This document shows, one piece after another, positions 12,765-24,200 of a stretch of 64,000 nucleotides of DNA (positions are counted from its first letter, which is position 1; each line of letters opens with the position of its first letter). The position numbers and the translations under genes are program-made. Source of the stretch: Lepas anatifera (lineage: Eukaryota > Arthropoda > Thecostraca > Lepadidae); the NCBI GenBank assembly GCA_034440635.1, contig JAOTON010001818.1:1-64000 (forward strand). The letters are read 5' to 3'. The notes beneath the pieces were generated by a model that was given only the letters and a program-made list of their open reading frames with translations, was not told where the DNA came from and made no database searches.

Positions 12765-14917
12765 ACTGACTTCTCAACGAGTCGCAACAATAGCTTCGCG
12801 CGTGCCGCCCAGACTAAATATAATTGCCATGACTACCAGCGAGTCGCGCGAACAGAAGTGAAGTAACTCCGAGCGCTCTATTATTGGAGATATACCACGC
12901 GAAATAAGGTCGATTTTAGATGCAATTTCAACAGTTTTCATACTAAATTTCAGCTTGATGGTTTTCTACGACGGGCTGCAGATGAAGACAAGTCCATACG
13001 AAATCACTGCCACCTAACTGTCCCAACACGTTTAGACCACACTTGGGACAGAAAGTGACAGCAGTTACATGACAGACGGCTGACTGCAGACTTTTTCCGG
13101 CGGCTGCACTTGAATTTCAGCTTGATGGTTTTCTACGACGGGCTGCAGATGAAGACAAGTCCATACGTAAGCACTGCCACCTAACTGTCCCAGCACGTTT
13201 AGACCACACTTGGGACAGAAAGTGACAGCAGTTACATGACGGACGGATGACTGCAGACATTTTCCGGCGGCTACCACTTGCAAATAGACAAAAATTTACT
13301 TAGAACAAGAGATAAGAAAACAACAGTAAAGGGCAGCCACTCTATACGCATTTTAGAGGAGGGCTTGAAGGCATCGAATTGGAACAAAATTGTAAACCCT
13401 CTCCCCTCATGGGGTGGCATCGATACCCCCCCATGTTTTTCTTCCAAATAGCAGAGAAACGACGAGGTGCAGAGCCACAATTGTGTGGTATCCCACTAAA
13501 TCATCTTCCCACCGTTCCTGAAATTATTTAACCCGAGCCACAGTAGGCCAGGTTAGCAGTGCAATATTGTCCAGAAAAAAACAAAACAATGAGCGCTAGG
13601 ACAGAGAAAAATTGCATGAATGAATAGAATAAAACTTTGAAATTTAAATATGTTTCCAGAACAATGCACAAATTTCTTGGAAGCTTCCAGTGAGCTTTAA
13701 AAGTAGTGATTAACATTTTGGCTTTCGTTTCACTTGTCATCAACTCTAGCCATGCCGACGATAAAGTTTACCTCAAGCGGGGGTAAATTAAACAGTTATA
13801 TTACAAAAAGAGGGAAATCAAGTAGCACCGAACCGACACAGAGCAGAGGTAGCAGCAAAATCATCATAAAAATACTTGCAATCCTTTCCGATACAATAAA
13901 CTCCATACCGGTTCAAGCAACACTTCAGAGGCAGATACAGACCTGTTCCGATGCCATTTCCACGGAAAAACAGTGTAAAACTTCTTCCAAAAAGGAATCA
14001 GAGCCTTCCTCTTCAATTGAAAGCTACACAAATTCACAGTTATCGTGCACCTCACTAACGCGTCTCGCTGACGCTCCGCGCAGCCACGCGTACCCTCCCC
14101 GTCGCACGCCTGTCGGCCAACTGAAGCATCTGATTGGCTGCCGCGCCGCCGCGCCGGCCGGCTGCAGCGGCGACAGTGGCGCCTTCAGCTGATGTTCCCT
14201 GAGAGGGTGAATTCAACCAAACACCAAATAATTTGCATTTAACTCATATCTAGACATTTCTTGATGGTAAAAAACTGCGAGAATAGCCTCTGAATACTCA
14301 GTCATGGTACGCCTCTGCAGAGGCTCTGGTGATGCCAATCTGGGATAGCTATGGTGATGCTAAGGGAAATATTTTATTGTTTATTAGTGAAAATATCAAT
14401 ATTTCGTAAAACAAATACTTTGCATTTTTGTTTGCCATAAAGTTCTACATAAAAATATGGCCTTATCTCAAAATGACTAAAAATCAGCCAAATCTGAAGA
14501 AGGCTGGTGTTTCTTAAGGCCAAAAAACTTTTTCTCGAATTCACTCAAAAAAACAACACACACTTATCAAAGCGATCACGCTGAACAATTTTGTAATGTC
14601 ATGTTTCCATCGAAAATGGACGCAACATGCTCAAAATCTGAACGCAATAATTCAAACTCCCTTAAATACACTAATTTGTTCAAGAAATATATTAAATTTT
14701 CATTGAAAATAAAGATACACATCTAAATATACCCTTATGCCAAAATGAGCAAAATCGTCAAAAACCTTGTGGTCGGTGGCGTATTTGTTCCTCCCACAAA
14801 GAACCAAAATCAAAATTTCTGGTAGCGGACGACCAGAAATTATGAAGCCGACAAAGGCAGGTTAAAGGGTATCCGCACCGGTCATTCTAGTCACTTGTGG
14901 TCGGCTGCGTATTTTTC
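12765..14917 (+). repeat. Dispersed repeat A, interrupted copy
   Basis: 12768-12931 and 13822-14917 match 52212-53491 in the same order, with only point differences and small gaps. The stretch between (12932-13821) is extra here. The repeat includes a GC-rich segment with CTGATTGGCTGCCGCGCC (an inverted CCAAT box), so it may carry a promoter. No long coding frame persists between copies. Confidence 0.75.
12940..13275. repeat. CPKCG-block copies 3 and 4 in tandem
   Basis: Two direct copies, about 12950-13100 and 13115-13270, each starting CAGCTTGATGGTTTTCTACG and ending near GACTGCAGACNTTTTCCGGC. The minus-strand frame with the CPKCG motif is conserved in both. They sit inside an insertion of about 890 bp that is absent from the related sequence at 52.4 kb. 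Confidence 0.7.
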
Positions 14918-16510
14918 TTACCAGAAATGGCGAAGGTTGAAATTTTTGGTAGGAATGACCCTGGGTGCTTTTCCAGGCCGAACAATTGTTACAATTTCTC
15001 CACTGGCATAAAATTTCAGGCCTCTATCTCAAGCACAAGTCTCAGAATCTGCTTCACAGCTAAGCATTCTCTCGGTTTCCAAGCTGTAAACCTACTACCG
15101 GCCGATCACGCAACTTTGTAAGGGCGCCGCTAAGGAACTTGCAGGGGTTTTTTTTGTTAGCGATAGCCCCATTCATTGGTGCACTTCATTCTTAGTTTCA
15201 AAACTAAGCGGCAAGTTTCAGTGATTTAAATAAGCCAAGATACAGGGTCATTTTAGTACACTCCACAAAAACATGCAATGTGCAGGTGTCGCGGCCTCCT
15301 ACAAGCCATCGGGCGATCGCGCACTTTTGTTAAGGCGCTTTAACAAAATTGTGTCATTGGCGTATACTGATTTCTCAGTTTCTAGGTTGAATAAGAAGAT
15401 GCAGTTTGCACACAGAGCTAGCTCCATTTATTAGCTCTATGTGTGCAAAATTTCAAAGCTTAGCTTAAAGTTTCAATGGGTTAAACAAGCAAACATTTAA
15501 GGTCATGTCAGCGCGTGCCAACTTGGCTAGACACAGAACTCCGGGAAAAAATGTAGCGTCGGAGCATGCAGCTCAGTAGGCACTCACGCTGTATTTTGAA
15601 GTGGTTTTCTGGTGATATCTTTTGAACCACGCATCCAAATGTCTCGCAGGTGGGCTCAAAATAATCGTCTTACAAATTCGCATTTTTGTCATAACCTTGC
15701 TTTCGAAATTACTCTAGAAACAAAGTTATGAGCAGAAAACCTTCAAAATTTCCTCTAAACCTGCCTGGAATATCGTTTTTTCGTAATATGTCATGGAATA
15801 TCGAATGGAACTGGTGTTTTTATACCATAGTTGACGTGGGATGGCACGAGTTGTCAATTTCAGATAAAATTTTAAGGTTTGAAGTTGCATCTGCTGAATA
15901 TTTGGCATATATGTTTAAATTAAAGGCCAAATTAGAGATTATTGTGGGACCTATAACTCGCTTTGTGTACTTTTGATTCTTTAAATTTCTTGGTGCTGTG
16001 CACACCATGCATTAAGCTTTTTGGAGAAAATTTTTGAAAAGGTTCAGGGCAAAATCCTGAAGTTGACAGCACTACAAACTTTGATAATTTATCTATTGTG
16101 GCCATATTTCGTGATTTACTTTTAAATACTCCGTGTGATTGTTGTTTAGCCTTAAATGTATATCAAAAACTTGGGGGTGATACAGTCTCCCGATTTAGGG
16201 AGATATAGTAAACCCGACAACGGTTTTTTCATGTAACAGGGGTAGAAAACTATTAAATTTATTCCAAATTTTAAAAAATCTAAATAAATAGCTTCGGTAA
16301 ACATATGGTCTTGAAAATGAGTTTGGATACGTTTCTGGCATCCATATTTCGGATAAAAAGAAAAAAATATAAAAATGTCAAAATTAAAAAAAGACGTTTT
16401 TTTAAAATTATTTTTTGACAATTTTTTCCTCCTGTAAATGAACGAATTCTGTTAGAAATTCAACAGTGATTGAGAAAAAAAGAAAAAATGATAAAAAACG
16501 CGTTTACCAC
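14918..16510. other. AT-rich region, no gene found
   Basis: No supported coding exon. A short hairpin lies at 15405-15450 (arms TTTGCACACAGAGCTA and TAGCTCTATGTGTGCAAA). Nothing else is recognised. Confidence 0.4.
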
Positions 16511-17294
16511 CGCTTTTCCCGATGCTACGTATCCTACCCACCAAAATTCGGGAGGCGGGAGGGCAGAGCTCCGACAATTTGATATCCCGATATGTTATGA
16601 CGTCATGATATGCAGGGACCTCCATGCTCTTCACGTATTTCGATATCCTCCAACATGGTGTTTTTAACCCGTTCACCAAGCAAGCGCAGACAGTCTGAAG
16701 GTGTGCATCCATGATTTTCGTGCGCGCAAGGGCCCGGCTAACGAGTGGGATGGCGGGCCAATGAGGGGCGGTGCTTGGCTGGTGCATCATGTGGTAGCCT
16801 TTGAGCTTTCTTGAAATATACAGAAAATCCTGCAATACTGCTTGAAGAAAGTACCATGCTGAAACCTGTATTAAATACTGCAAACTGCAACACGGGTACT
16901 GCAATACAAATTGCCTGTCAAAGTGCCTGTAGATACTGTCTTTGTGTTACTAAACTTATTTAGATCTCCCGATAATCTGTTGATGACAGTCCAGCCTATT
17001 TTGTTTTAAGTATTCTAGCTGTATTTGGGGCATTTGTAGCATAGCTTTCTGCCATTGGTCATGGGTGAAGAAAAATAGTACAGAGATCACTGTAATGTGG
17101 AGAGCAAATTTGTAGCCTTATGTGGAAGCTTCTAACCTTTTTTCAAGGAAGCATAGCTGGTTGTAATCCTGTTGAACTATCTTACCGTCTTGAGCCCGTG
17201 TTAAACGCTGCAACAGGCAACATGGTCAGTACAGTACTAGGCAGGCGTGATGTTTTGAAATTTTCTGTCATGGTAGCCGCGGACTGCCCCGGCG

Positions 17295-17515
17295 TCGAAC
17301 ACGTTTTGCTAATATGATGGGATAATACTGTTTTCCAGGCATGGCAAATTTTTAGGCCTTATTTTCGAAAACCGGACTGGTCTGCCGTCCCAGACTATTT
17401 GAAAAGCCAACGCTTCGTCGATAAGTTCTACAGCGCAGTTTGGTTTTGGCCGGCCGAGTACACAGACGCCCATCGCACCTGTGGACGCTCCCGGATCTGC
17501 TGGCTCGTTTTTTTT

Positions 17516-17578
<63 letters not shown>

Positions 17579-17775
17579 GGTTCTTGGTAATGTTCCCAAT
17601 TCGTCGCGGTTGGCCCCTTACCTCAGGGGTCCGGGCCGCGCGAGCAAAACAGGGGCGCAGCGGAGCCGCGCTGTCTGCACTCAATCTGTGGTCAGCGGCG
17701 TCAATTACGTCCGCCGTGTTCTGTTCTTTGATTCTTCCCCTTGCTGTTGCGCTGAAACTTTTAGTCCATGCCACC
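17295..17775 (-). repeat. Dispersed repeat B, minus-strand copy with expanded GT tract
   Basis: Homologous in inverted orientation to 44795-45270. Matching minus-strand residues such as NTADVIDAA and RLSADSAAP, and later TPEVRGQP, recur in the second copy. This copy has a long GT run at its centre, where the other has a short CA-rich stretch. Confidence 0.7.
17515..17578 (+). repeat. GT microsatellite
   Basis: A T-rich start leads into an essentially pure (GT) run of about 54 bases. It lies inside dispersed repeat B. Confidence 0.95.
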
Positions 17776-18150
17776 TATTTTACAGAGCTTTATTTTATAT
17801 TGCTTTTAATCACCACCGATAGCAGTCAATCTCTACTCACTGACAGATAGACACGGCAAAGGCGAGACATTGCCGTCTGGAGGTCTTTCCAGCTCCGTTA
17901 AACAGCTGTCATGAAACAGCATCCTACGTATCCTGGCTACCAATATTCGGGAAGCGGGGTCGCAGAGCTCCAACAATGGGATATATTTTGCGTATGTAGA
18001 GTGTCGCATTGCAGGTTTTGCGATCCTGCTCGGTGATGACAAATATCTGTCACACCATTCTCGGATGCTCGCGTTGAGGCATTAACGTGTAAGTGAATGC
18101 CTCCTTCATCAGTCCAGGGCGGAGAAACGCGAGTTACTGGCGATGCATGA

Positions 18151-18156
18151 TTTATT
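18151..18156 (-). terminator. Polyadenylation signal AATAAA
   Basis: TTTATT on the plus strand is AATAAA on the coding strand, 80 nt after the stop codon of exon 24. No other canonical signal lies closer. Confidence 0.6.
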
Positions 18157-18235
18157 TTACACACGTTAACAATACACTACACTTGAACTTCACGACAACA
18201 TGCGGTACAAAATGACTAGAAGAATGGCCAGCAGA

Positions 18236-18265
18236 CTATCGCCGTCCGGAGCGGAAGAGGGGGGC
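18236..18265 (-). CDS. Exon 24, terminal coding exon
   Basis: Preceded by a strong pyrimidine tract and acceptor (TTTTTTTCTGTTCCAG). It encodes APLFRSGRR and a TAG stop at 18236-18238, in phase 0 with exon 23. The 3' untranslated region continues for about 80-110 nt to the polyadenylation signal. Confidence 0.65.
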   Translation of the reverse strand, partial: APLFRSGRR

Positions 18266-21200
18266 CTGGAACAGAAAAAAACAGAGGGTTAGATCAGACA
18301 ATAATTACATCAAGTATTGGTGAAAGTTAGCTCAGAGACTCATCCACATGTGTTCCAAGCAGTGGAGAGAACAAGTTAACGCAAAGTCATTTCATAAAAC
18401 AAAATGGATAGGTGTCAGTGTAGATAGCAGGTGCAAGGCTTCGGATAGCCCCGTTTGCAGTACCAAAACAATCAGCTGTGAGTTGCGGTACATATTTTGG
18501 CATCCCACATCGTAGGTGCATCACCCCAGAATGCTTTAGTTTAGACAAGAACGCTGCAGTTTAGAAAAGAAGATATCATTTTTAAAAATTAGAAAATCAA
18601 CGCTAGAAACGTCACAATACAATAAACATTTAACGTTCTGCTTCCACAATATACACTAGTGATTACTAATGATCAATTGTGGTCGTGTTAAACTCACCAG
18701 ACGCTTGGTCTTCCGGTACCACTGCACCACGGAGCGGTTGAAGCCCAGGGCCATCCTGGCCATGCCGATGAAGGCCTGGGCGTCGCGGAACGGCATTCCG
18801 GTGACGGGGTTCAGCAGTCGCGGACCAGCAGCGAGGAAGAAGTAGATGATCGCCGTCTCGGCCGGCGACCACCTCGCGAACTGGCTGCGGCTGCTGGGCT
18901 GCATTCCCCAGGAGCTGGACCGGTAGCTCTGGCCGTCGCCGAGCCCGTACTCGGCCCTGGCGACGGCGTAGAATGCAGCCAGGGACCCCATCTGTCGAGG
19001 CAGATATGGATATTTGTTACTACCGGAAATAGTCTATGGCGGGGTCTACGAATAGTTTGTGTGGGGGGCAAACCAACGTATGGGAAAACGCCTGAGGAAA
19101 ATCACGAACACCGAATTTGCCCCAGTTCATCAGCTTTGAGGGCCTGGATACAGTTTTATATTTTTGAGGACAGCGATACCCTTGGTCCCCCTGAATCCAT
19201 CAGCGGAATGACTAACTCTAAACTCCGTTAGGTAAGATTGCAATTTATCCTGGGATGAGACAATATACACAAAAAAGCAAATGATCTGGCACGTAGGCAC
19301 ATTAACTTTAGGCATGTGCCCTTTAAATATCAGGGAAAATAGATGACGCAGTGATACTTACCACCCGAATGCCTGTTTCTTCCTCGACCGCTACCGTGGC
19401 ACCGGTAGGGAAGGGCACACTGCCAGTTCCCTGCGACGCAGTGTCAAACAATCAACGGCCTGCAATTGTACCCGTAAATTCACTTGAATAGTTTCGCCAT
19501 CAGCGATTGAGGCCTTGCATATTTTCTAAATTCGATATTATGCACATTAAACCAGCCAACAGTTGGATTCCCTGTCAATTACCAGTTGATTTACAAGAGC
19601 TGTATTTCGAAAGAATTAGTCGTATATATCGCGAAGAATGTTTACTTTCATCCGTGTTCTTCACCATGTAACATTTCTAATTATTCCAAAACGAATTAAT
19701 GCTTACCAGTGAGCGGACGGCCTCCTGCAGCATCGTGCCTACTGCAGCTTGTGCAGCAGGCCAAGCGACCTGCGAAGCAGAATGGCAATGCTGAAATCAG
19801 TCTGCCTTATCTGGTGAAGGGATATTATTTTAGCGTGGGCTACACCATCAACAAAATTCACCTGGGCTATTGCACCGTGATTTGCAGTAACATCACATTA
19901 TTAAATCATACAATGTATTCATACTTTAGAGGCGGTGAAAGGTTATTTGCATAGAACGCCTTGAAAAGACCATCGCTCGTTGCAGGGGCTTCAGGGCCGT
20001 CTCCACCGCCACACATGATCAGGGCTGATTTGATATTTCATTTTCAGAGATAAGAGCCTGCTAACCTGGGGCCTTCCCTCAACAGGTGCAGGCAGCACTG
20101 CCTCTGTCGCTTCCCGACGGGGCGGCGGCGGCGACGGGGCCTCCCGACGTGGCAGCGGTGCCGGGGCCTCCAGACAGGGCGGCGGTGCCGGTGCCGGGGC
20201 CTCCAGACCGAGCAGCGGCAGCGGTGGCAGCATCTGCTCCAATGGAGCAAATGCTGCCTCCAGAGACAGCTGACGAGAAACACATTGCAATTAGTTATAA
20301 TTATCTCTCTACCAGTCGGGGAGTCATGCTGATCACAAAGTTCCGGTCATGAAACACGTTTCAAATGAAGTACCGGGATACCATACATATTGTTTTTTTT
20401 AAGAGCAAGTGACACATACCTTCCTCTTAGGACTTTAACTGAGCTACAGCGCGAGTCATTTGATCATTTCATTTCCAGTGATTAGAGCCTGCTAACCTGG
20501 GGCCTTCCCTCAACAGGTGCAGGCAGCACCGTCTCTGCCGCTTCCCGACGGGGTGGTGCCGGTGCCGGGGCCTCCCGACGGGGTGGTGCCGGTGCCGGGG
20601 CCTCCCGACGGGGTGGGGCCGGTGCCGGGGCCTCCCGACGGGGCGGCGGTGGTGCCGGGGCCTCCCGACGGGGCAGCGGCAGCGGTGGTAGCATCTGCTC
20701 CAATGGAGCAAATGCTGCCTCCAGAGACAGCTGACGAGAAACACATTGCATTAAAACATCATCATCTCTCTACAAGTCGGGGAGTCATGCTGATAAGAAA
20801 GTTCCGGCCGTGAAACATGTTTAAAAGGAAGTACTTGAGTATCATACAGTTCCTTTTGTGACGGGAAAGTGACAAACGTTTTCCTGTCAGCAATTATCTG
20901 AGCTACAGCGCGAGTCATTTGTATTAAATTTCCAATGATCCAATGCTAACCTGGGGCCTCCCTTCCACCGGCGCGGGCAGCACCGTCTCTGCCGCTTCCC
21001 GACGGGGCGGCGGCGGCGACGGGGCCTCCCGACGGGGCGGCGGCGGGGCCGGGACCTCCCGACGGGGCGGCGGCGGCGACGGGGCCTCCAGAGACAGCTG
21101 AAGAGAAACACAGTGTGAGTGAACAATGCTCATCTCCATTCTGAGAAGTGGGCATGACCGAGCAAGTATGAAAATTAAACACGAGCTTATCAATGGCCGT

Positions 21201-24200
21201 ATGCGGTGAACCAAAGTTAAGGTCTCCGGTATGGCCAAGCTACACACGCAGTCTTGGCTAAAAACATTGGACTGACTAACCTGGGCCGTCAGCTGCTCGG
21301 GTGCAGGCCGCACCACCGTCGCGGCTGGCTCCCGACGGGATGAGGGGGGCGGTGGTCTCCCACCGGAGGCTGGCTCCAGGGACAGCTGAGGACAAACAGT
21401 ATGGAGAGACATGTTTATACCCCTGCTAGACACTGGCCACGCTGATAAGAAAAGTCGAAGTATGTCCATTCTATCACATTCGTTGCGCAGCTGCTGCAAA
21501 GCCATTTACTTATCTATCAGCTTTAAGTGGAAGAGCGCTTACCAGCCCGGTCCTAAACGAAGCTGCATAGGACGCTATGCGGCTGCGGTGCCCCTGGGCC
21601 ATGTAGGCTGATTCGGCGGTGGTGGTGGAGTGGGCCCGGGCCTCAGCCGCCACCTCCGCCGAAAAGCCTATCACGCCTCGTTCACCGAGTGCCCGGTCCT
21701 GCAAAGCACGGCAGGGCACCGCTGTCACTGGTGATTCATGGATGAGGAATAGAAGAATCACCCTGGCCACGAAAAGTTCATTACCGCGTAGATATGTTTC
21801 GTAACGAGTAAAAACATTATAACACAGTATGTCTAACTACCTTCACTCAGACATTAGTAGCATAGGTGAGTTTATATCTACTTTGCCTTATACTACTCTA
21901 GTTTAAAAAATTCCACGCTCAGCAGGAGGTGGTAATTCACATGAGTTCAAGTCCATGATTTAGCCCGTACTTGTGAAAACATTATACAGTGTCACAACAC
22001 AACGTGCCAACAAAGCGTCATCCCTAACCCGTCAGCTACTGCGTCACCTGTACTGTTACTACAGCTACATCTGCATACAAATCTTACCATAACGTTCCGG
22101 AACGTTCTGTTCCGGGACCCCGTGAACCTCCCCACCAGGTTGGGAGCCGGCCCCATTTCCAGGAGCGCTGCGGCCTCTTGCAGCCTCTGGTTGAGCGACT
22201 CCGTGCTGGTAGAGACGCCCACCAGCACGGAGGGGTTGTCGGCTGCAATAGAACACGCCAATGAGTCAATTACCCAGCGCAAATTTCTCAACTCCCCTGA
22301 CTCTATCACTGGCTCAACATTGCGTAGTATGCCAGTGACTTACCACCCGGCCTTACTTATTTAGGTGTTTTGCCAAATTGCTTACATCATATGGCGTTTC
22401 TGTATCGTTTCAACGTTTGATACACACAAACTTTATTTTCATTACATCATGAGCTACGCACAGATGCCAGTTCATACCTGACTTGGTCATCCTCTGGCGG
22501 AGGATGGGCCGCAGCTCCGACGTGAAATGGCGCAGAGCCAGCATCACTGTTGATGAGATGACCAGCAGCAGCTGGCCGTGGGAGCGGAGGGTCTTGCTGC
22601 GGGACGTGTAGAACGACCACCAGCGCGATCCCTCGTACTCAAACGGCTGACAGGACGACACAAACATTGACGGCACGGTCAGTGTGCACTGGCATTTCAG
22701 CAAGTACCTGGCTTGGCGAATAGTGTTGCTGGTACCAGGAAATTGTCGTGGCACCATTGGGAATATGTTCTTTATCAAGAAAACAAACAGCTTTCTTGCT
22801 CAGTGATTGTAGTCTGATTTCTTTCAGTTTAGCAGAAAAGTCACAATTCAACTTCGCTGACCGGACTACCCAACATCATTCACACACACACATACTCAGC
22901 GCTCAAATACATTTACATGACACTCTAACACAGGGAAATAGGCGAAACAAACCATTGCAAATGCTAGATAGGTACCTCAGCTCCGGCCATCTCCTCCTCA
23001 GTGAAGCCGACGAGGGCTCCAGTCCTGGCGCCGCCCAGGTTAGAAAGGGCGATGAAGAGCATCCTGTGATGGAGAGACAAAACATCCAGCTTTTGATACC
23101 TGCTTCATCAAGATTGATTTACTGGGGAGGACTTATACAGTTGGTGGTAACAATGTTGTTGGCTCCATGCAGGGGCGCCGCCACAGAATTTTCGCAGGGG
23201 GGACGGACCCGGGCTGGTGCTGACCGGGGGAGGCGAATTTTGGCATATTCGGTACCTGACAGCATTAATGACGATTGACCCAAAAATTTTGGGGGGGACG
23301 TCCCCCCTGGTTGGCCAACAGGGGGGGACGCGTCCCCCCGTCCCCCGCCTTCGGCGCCCATGGCTCCATGGTGAAGAGACCAGGAGAGGGAGTTTACTGT
23401 ATTTACACATAATCACGTTACAGGTTCACGTTGAACGCTTCGCCCTTCCATAAACGACCAGGATCGACTGGTTATGACGAGATATTTTATTTTGTTGCAT
23501 TATACGGCCACCGACGCTTGGGAAACTCACGCCCTAAACTGCTGGGCCAGCTGATAAGTTGGGGCCATCCCCATCGCTTCACGGAGGTAGCGCTGAGTGA
23601 TGGCCTCGATCAGCAGGCGCTCATCAGCCGAGAGGGTGAGGGCCGGGTCCCTCTTCGCCTCCTCCCGCTGTGCCCTCTGCAAGCTGATAGCTGAGAAACG
23701 CACAAATGCACGACTACTTAGTACAAAAACATTAATTTCCTTTGGTGAGCTGAAATGGAGGAACTCAGATAACGTAAGCAAAGCGGACACTAGGTAACAA
23801 GCAACACAATTGCGAATTATAAACTTCAAATTCCTCAGCCTTGGCGGTGACTGCCTTCTGCACACAATCCGTGTATCGCCCTTGGGTGAATCCAGGAGCA
23901 ACTTGTCATGCACAGAACGCTTTATAAAGAAGTCTTTAGCTAACTGGATACTATAGAGCCGGACAAAAGTGTCACACACATAATGCCTTATAAAGAACCC
24001 TTGTTTCAGCAGTGACTCACCCTGGCCGTGCTGATCTCGCAGCCGAGTGAGGCCCAAGGAAAGCTGGCGGAACGGAGCCGTGATGGCCTGGTTCCGCAGC
24101 CGCCAGCTGTTGTCCGCGATCCAGGTGCACAGGTGGCGGACTGCCTTAAGCAGCCGCTCACCGTTGGCAGGCCTGGAGCGGAGCTCGGCCTCGATGGTGT

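Larger units (their letters stand above)
16515..18000. repeat. Diverged repeat pair around 16.5 and 17.9 kb
   Basis: TACGTATCCT...CCAAAATTCGGGAGGCGGG near 16529-16560 resembles TACGTATCCTGG...CAATATTCGGGAAGCGGGG near 17925-17958, each followed by CAGAGCTCC. They look like ends of one diverged element family. No coding sequence is supported between them apart from repeat B. Confidence 0.35.

Noticed and set aside
13734..14192. 152-codon plus-strand frame
   Set aside because: It spans the boundary between an inserted segment and dispersed repeat A, and is not preserved in the 52 kb copy.
22748..23278. 176-codon plus-strand frame
   Set aside because: It is the opposite strand of exon 13 plus introns and a miniature element; the minus-strand exon model explains the coding signal.
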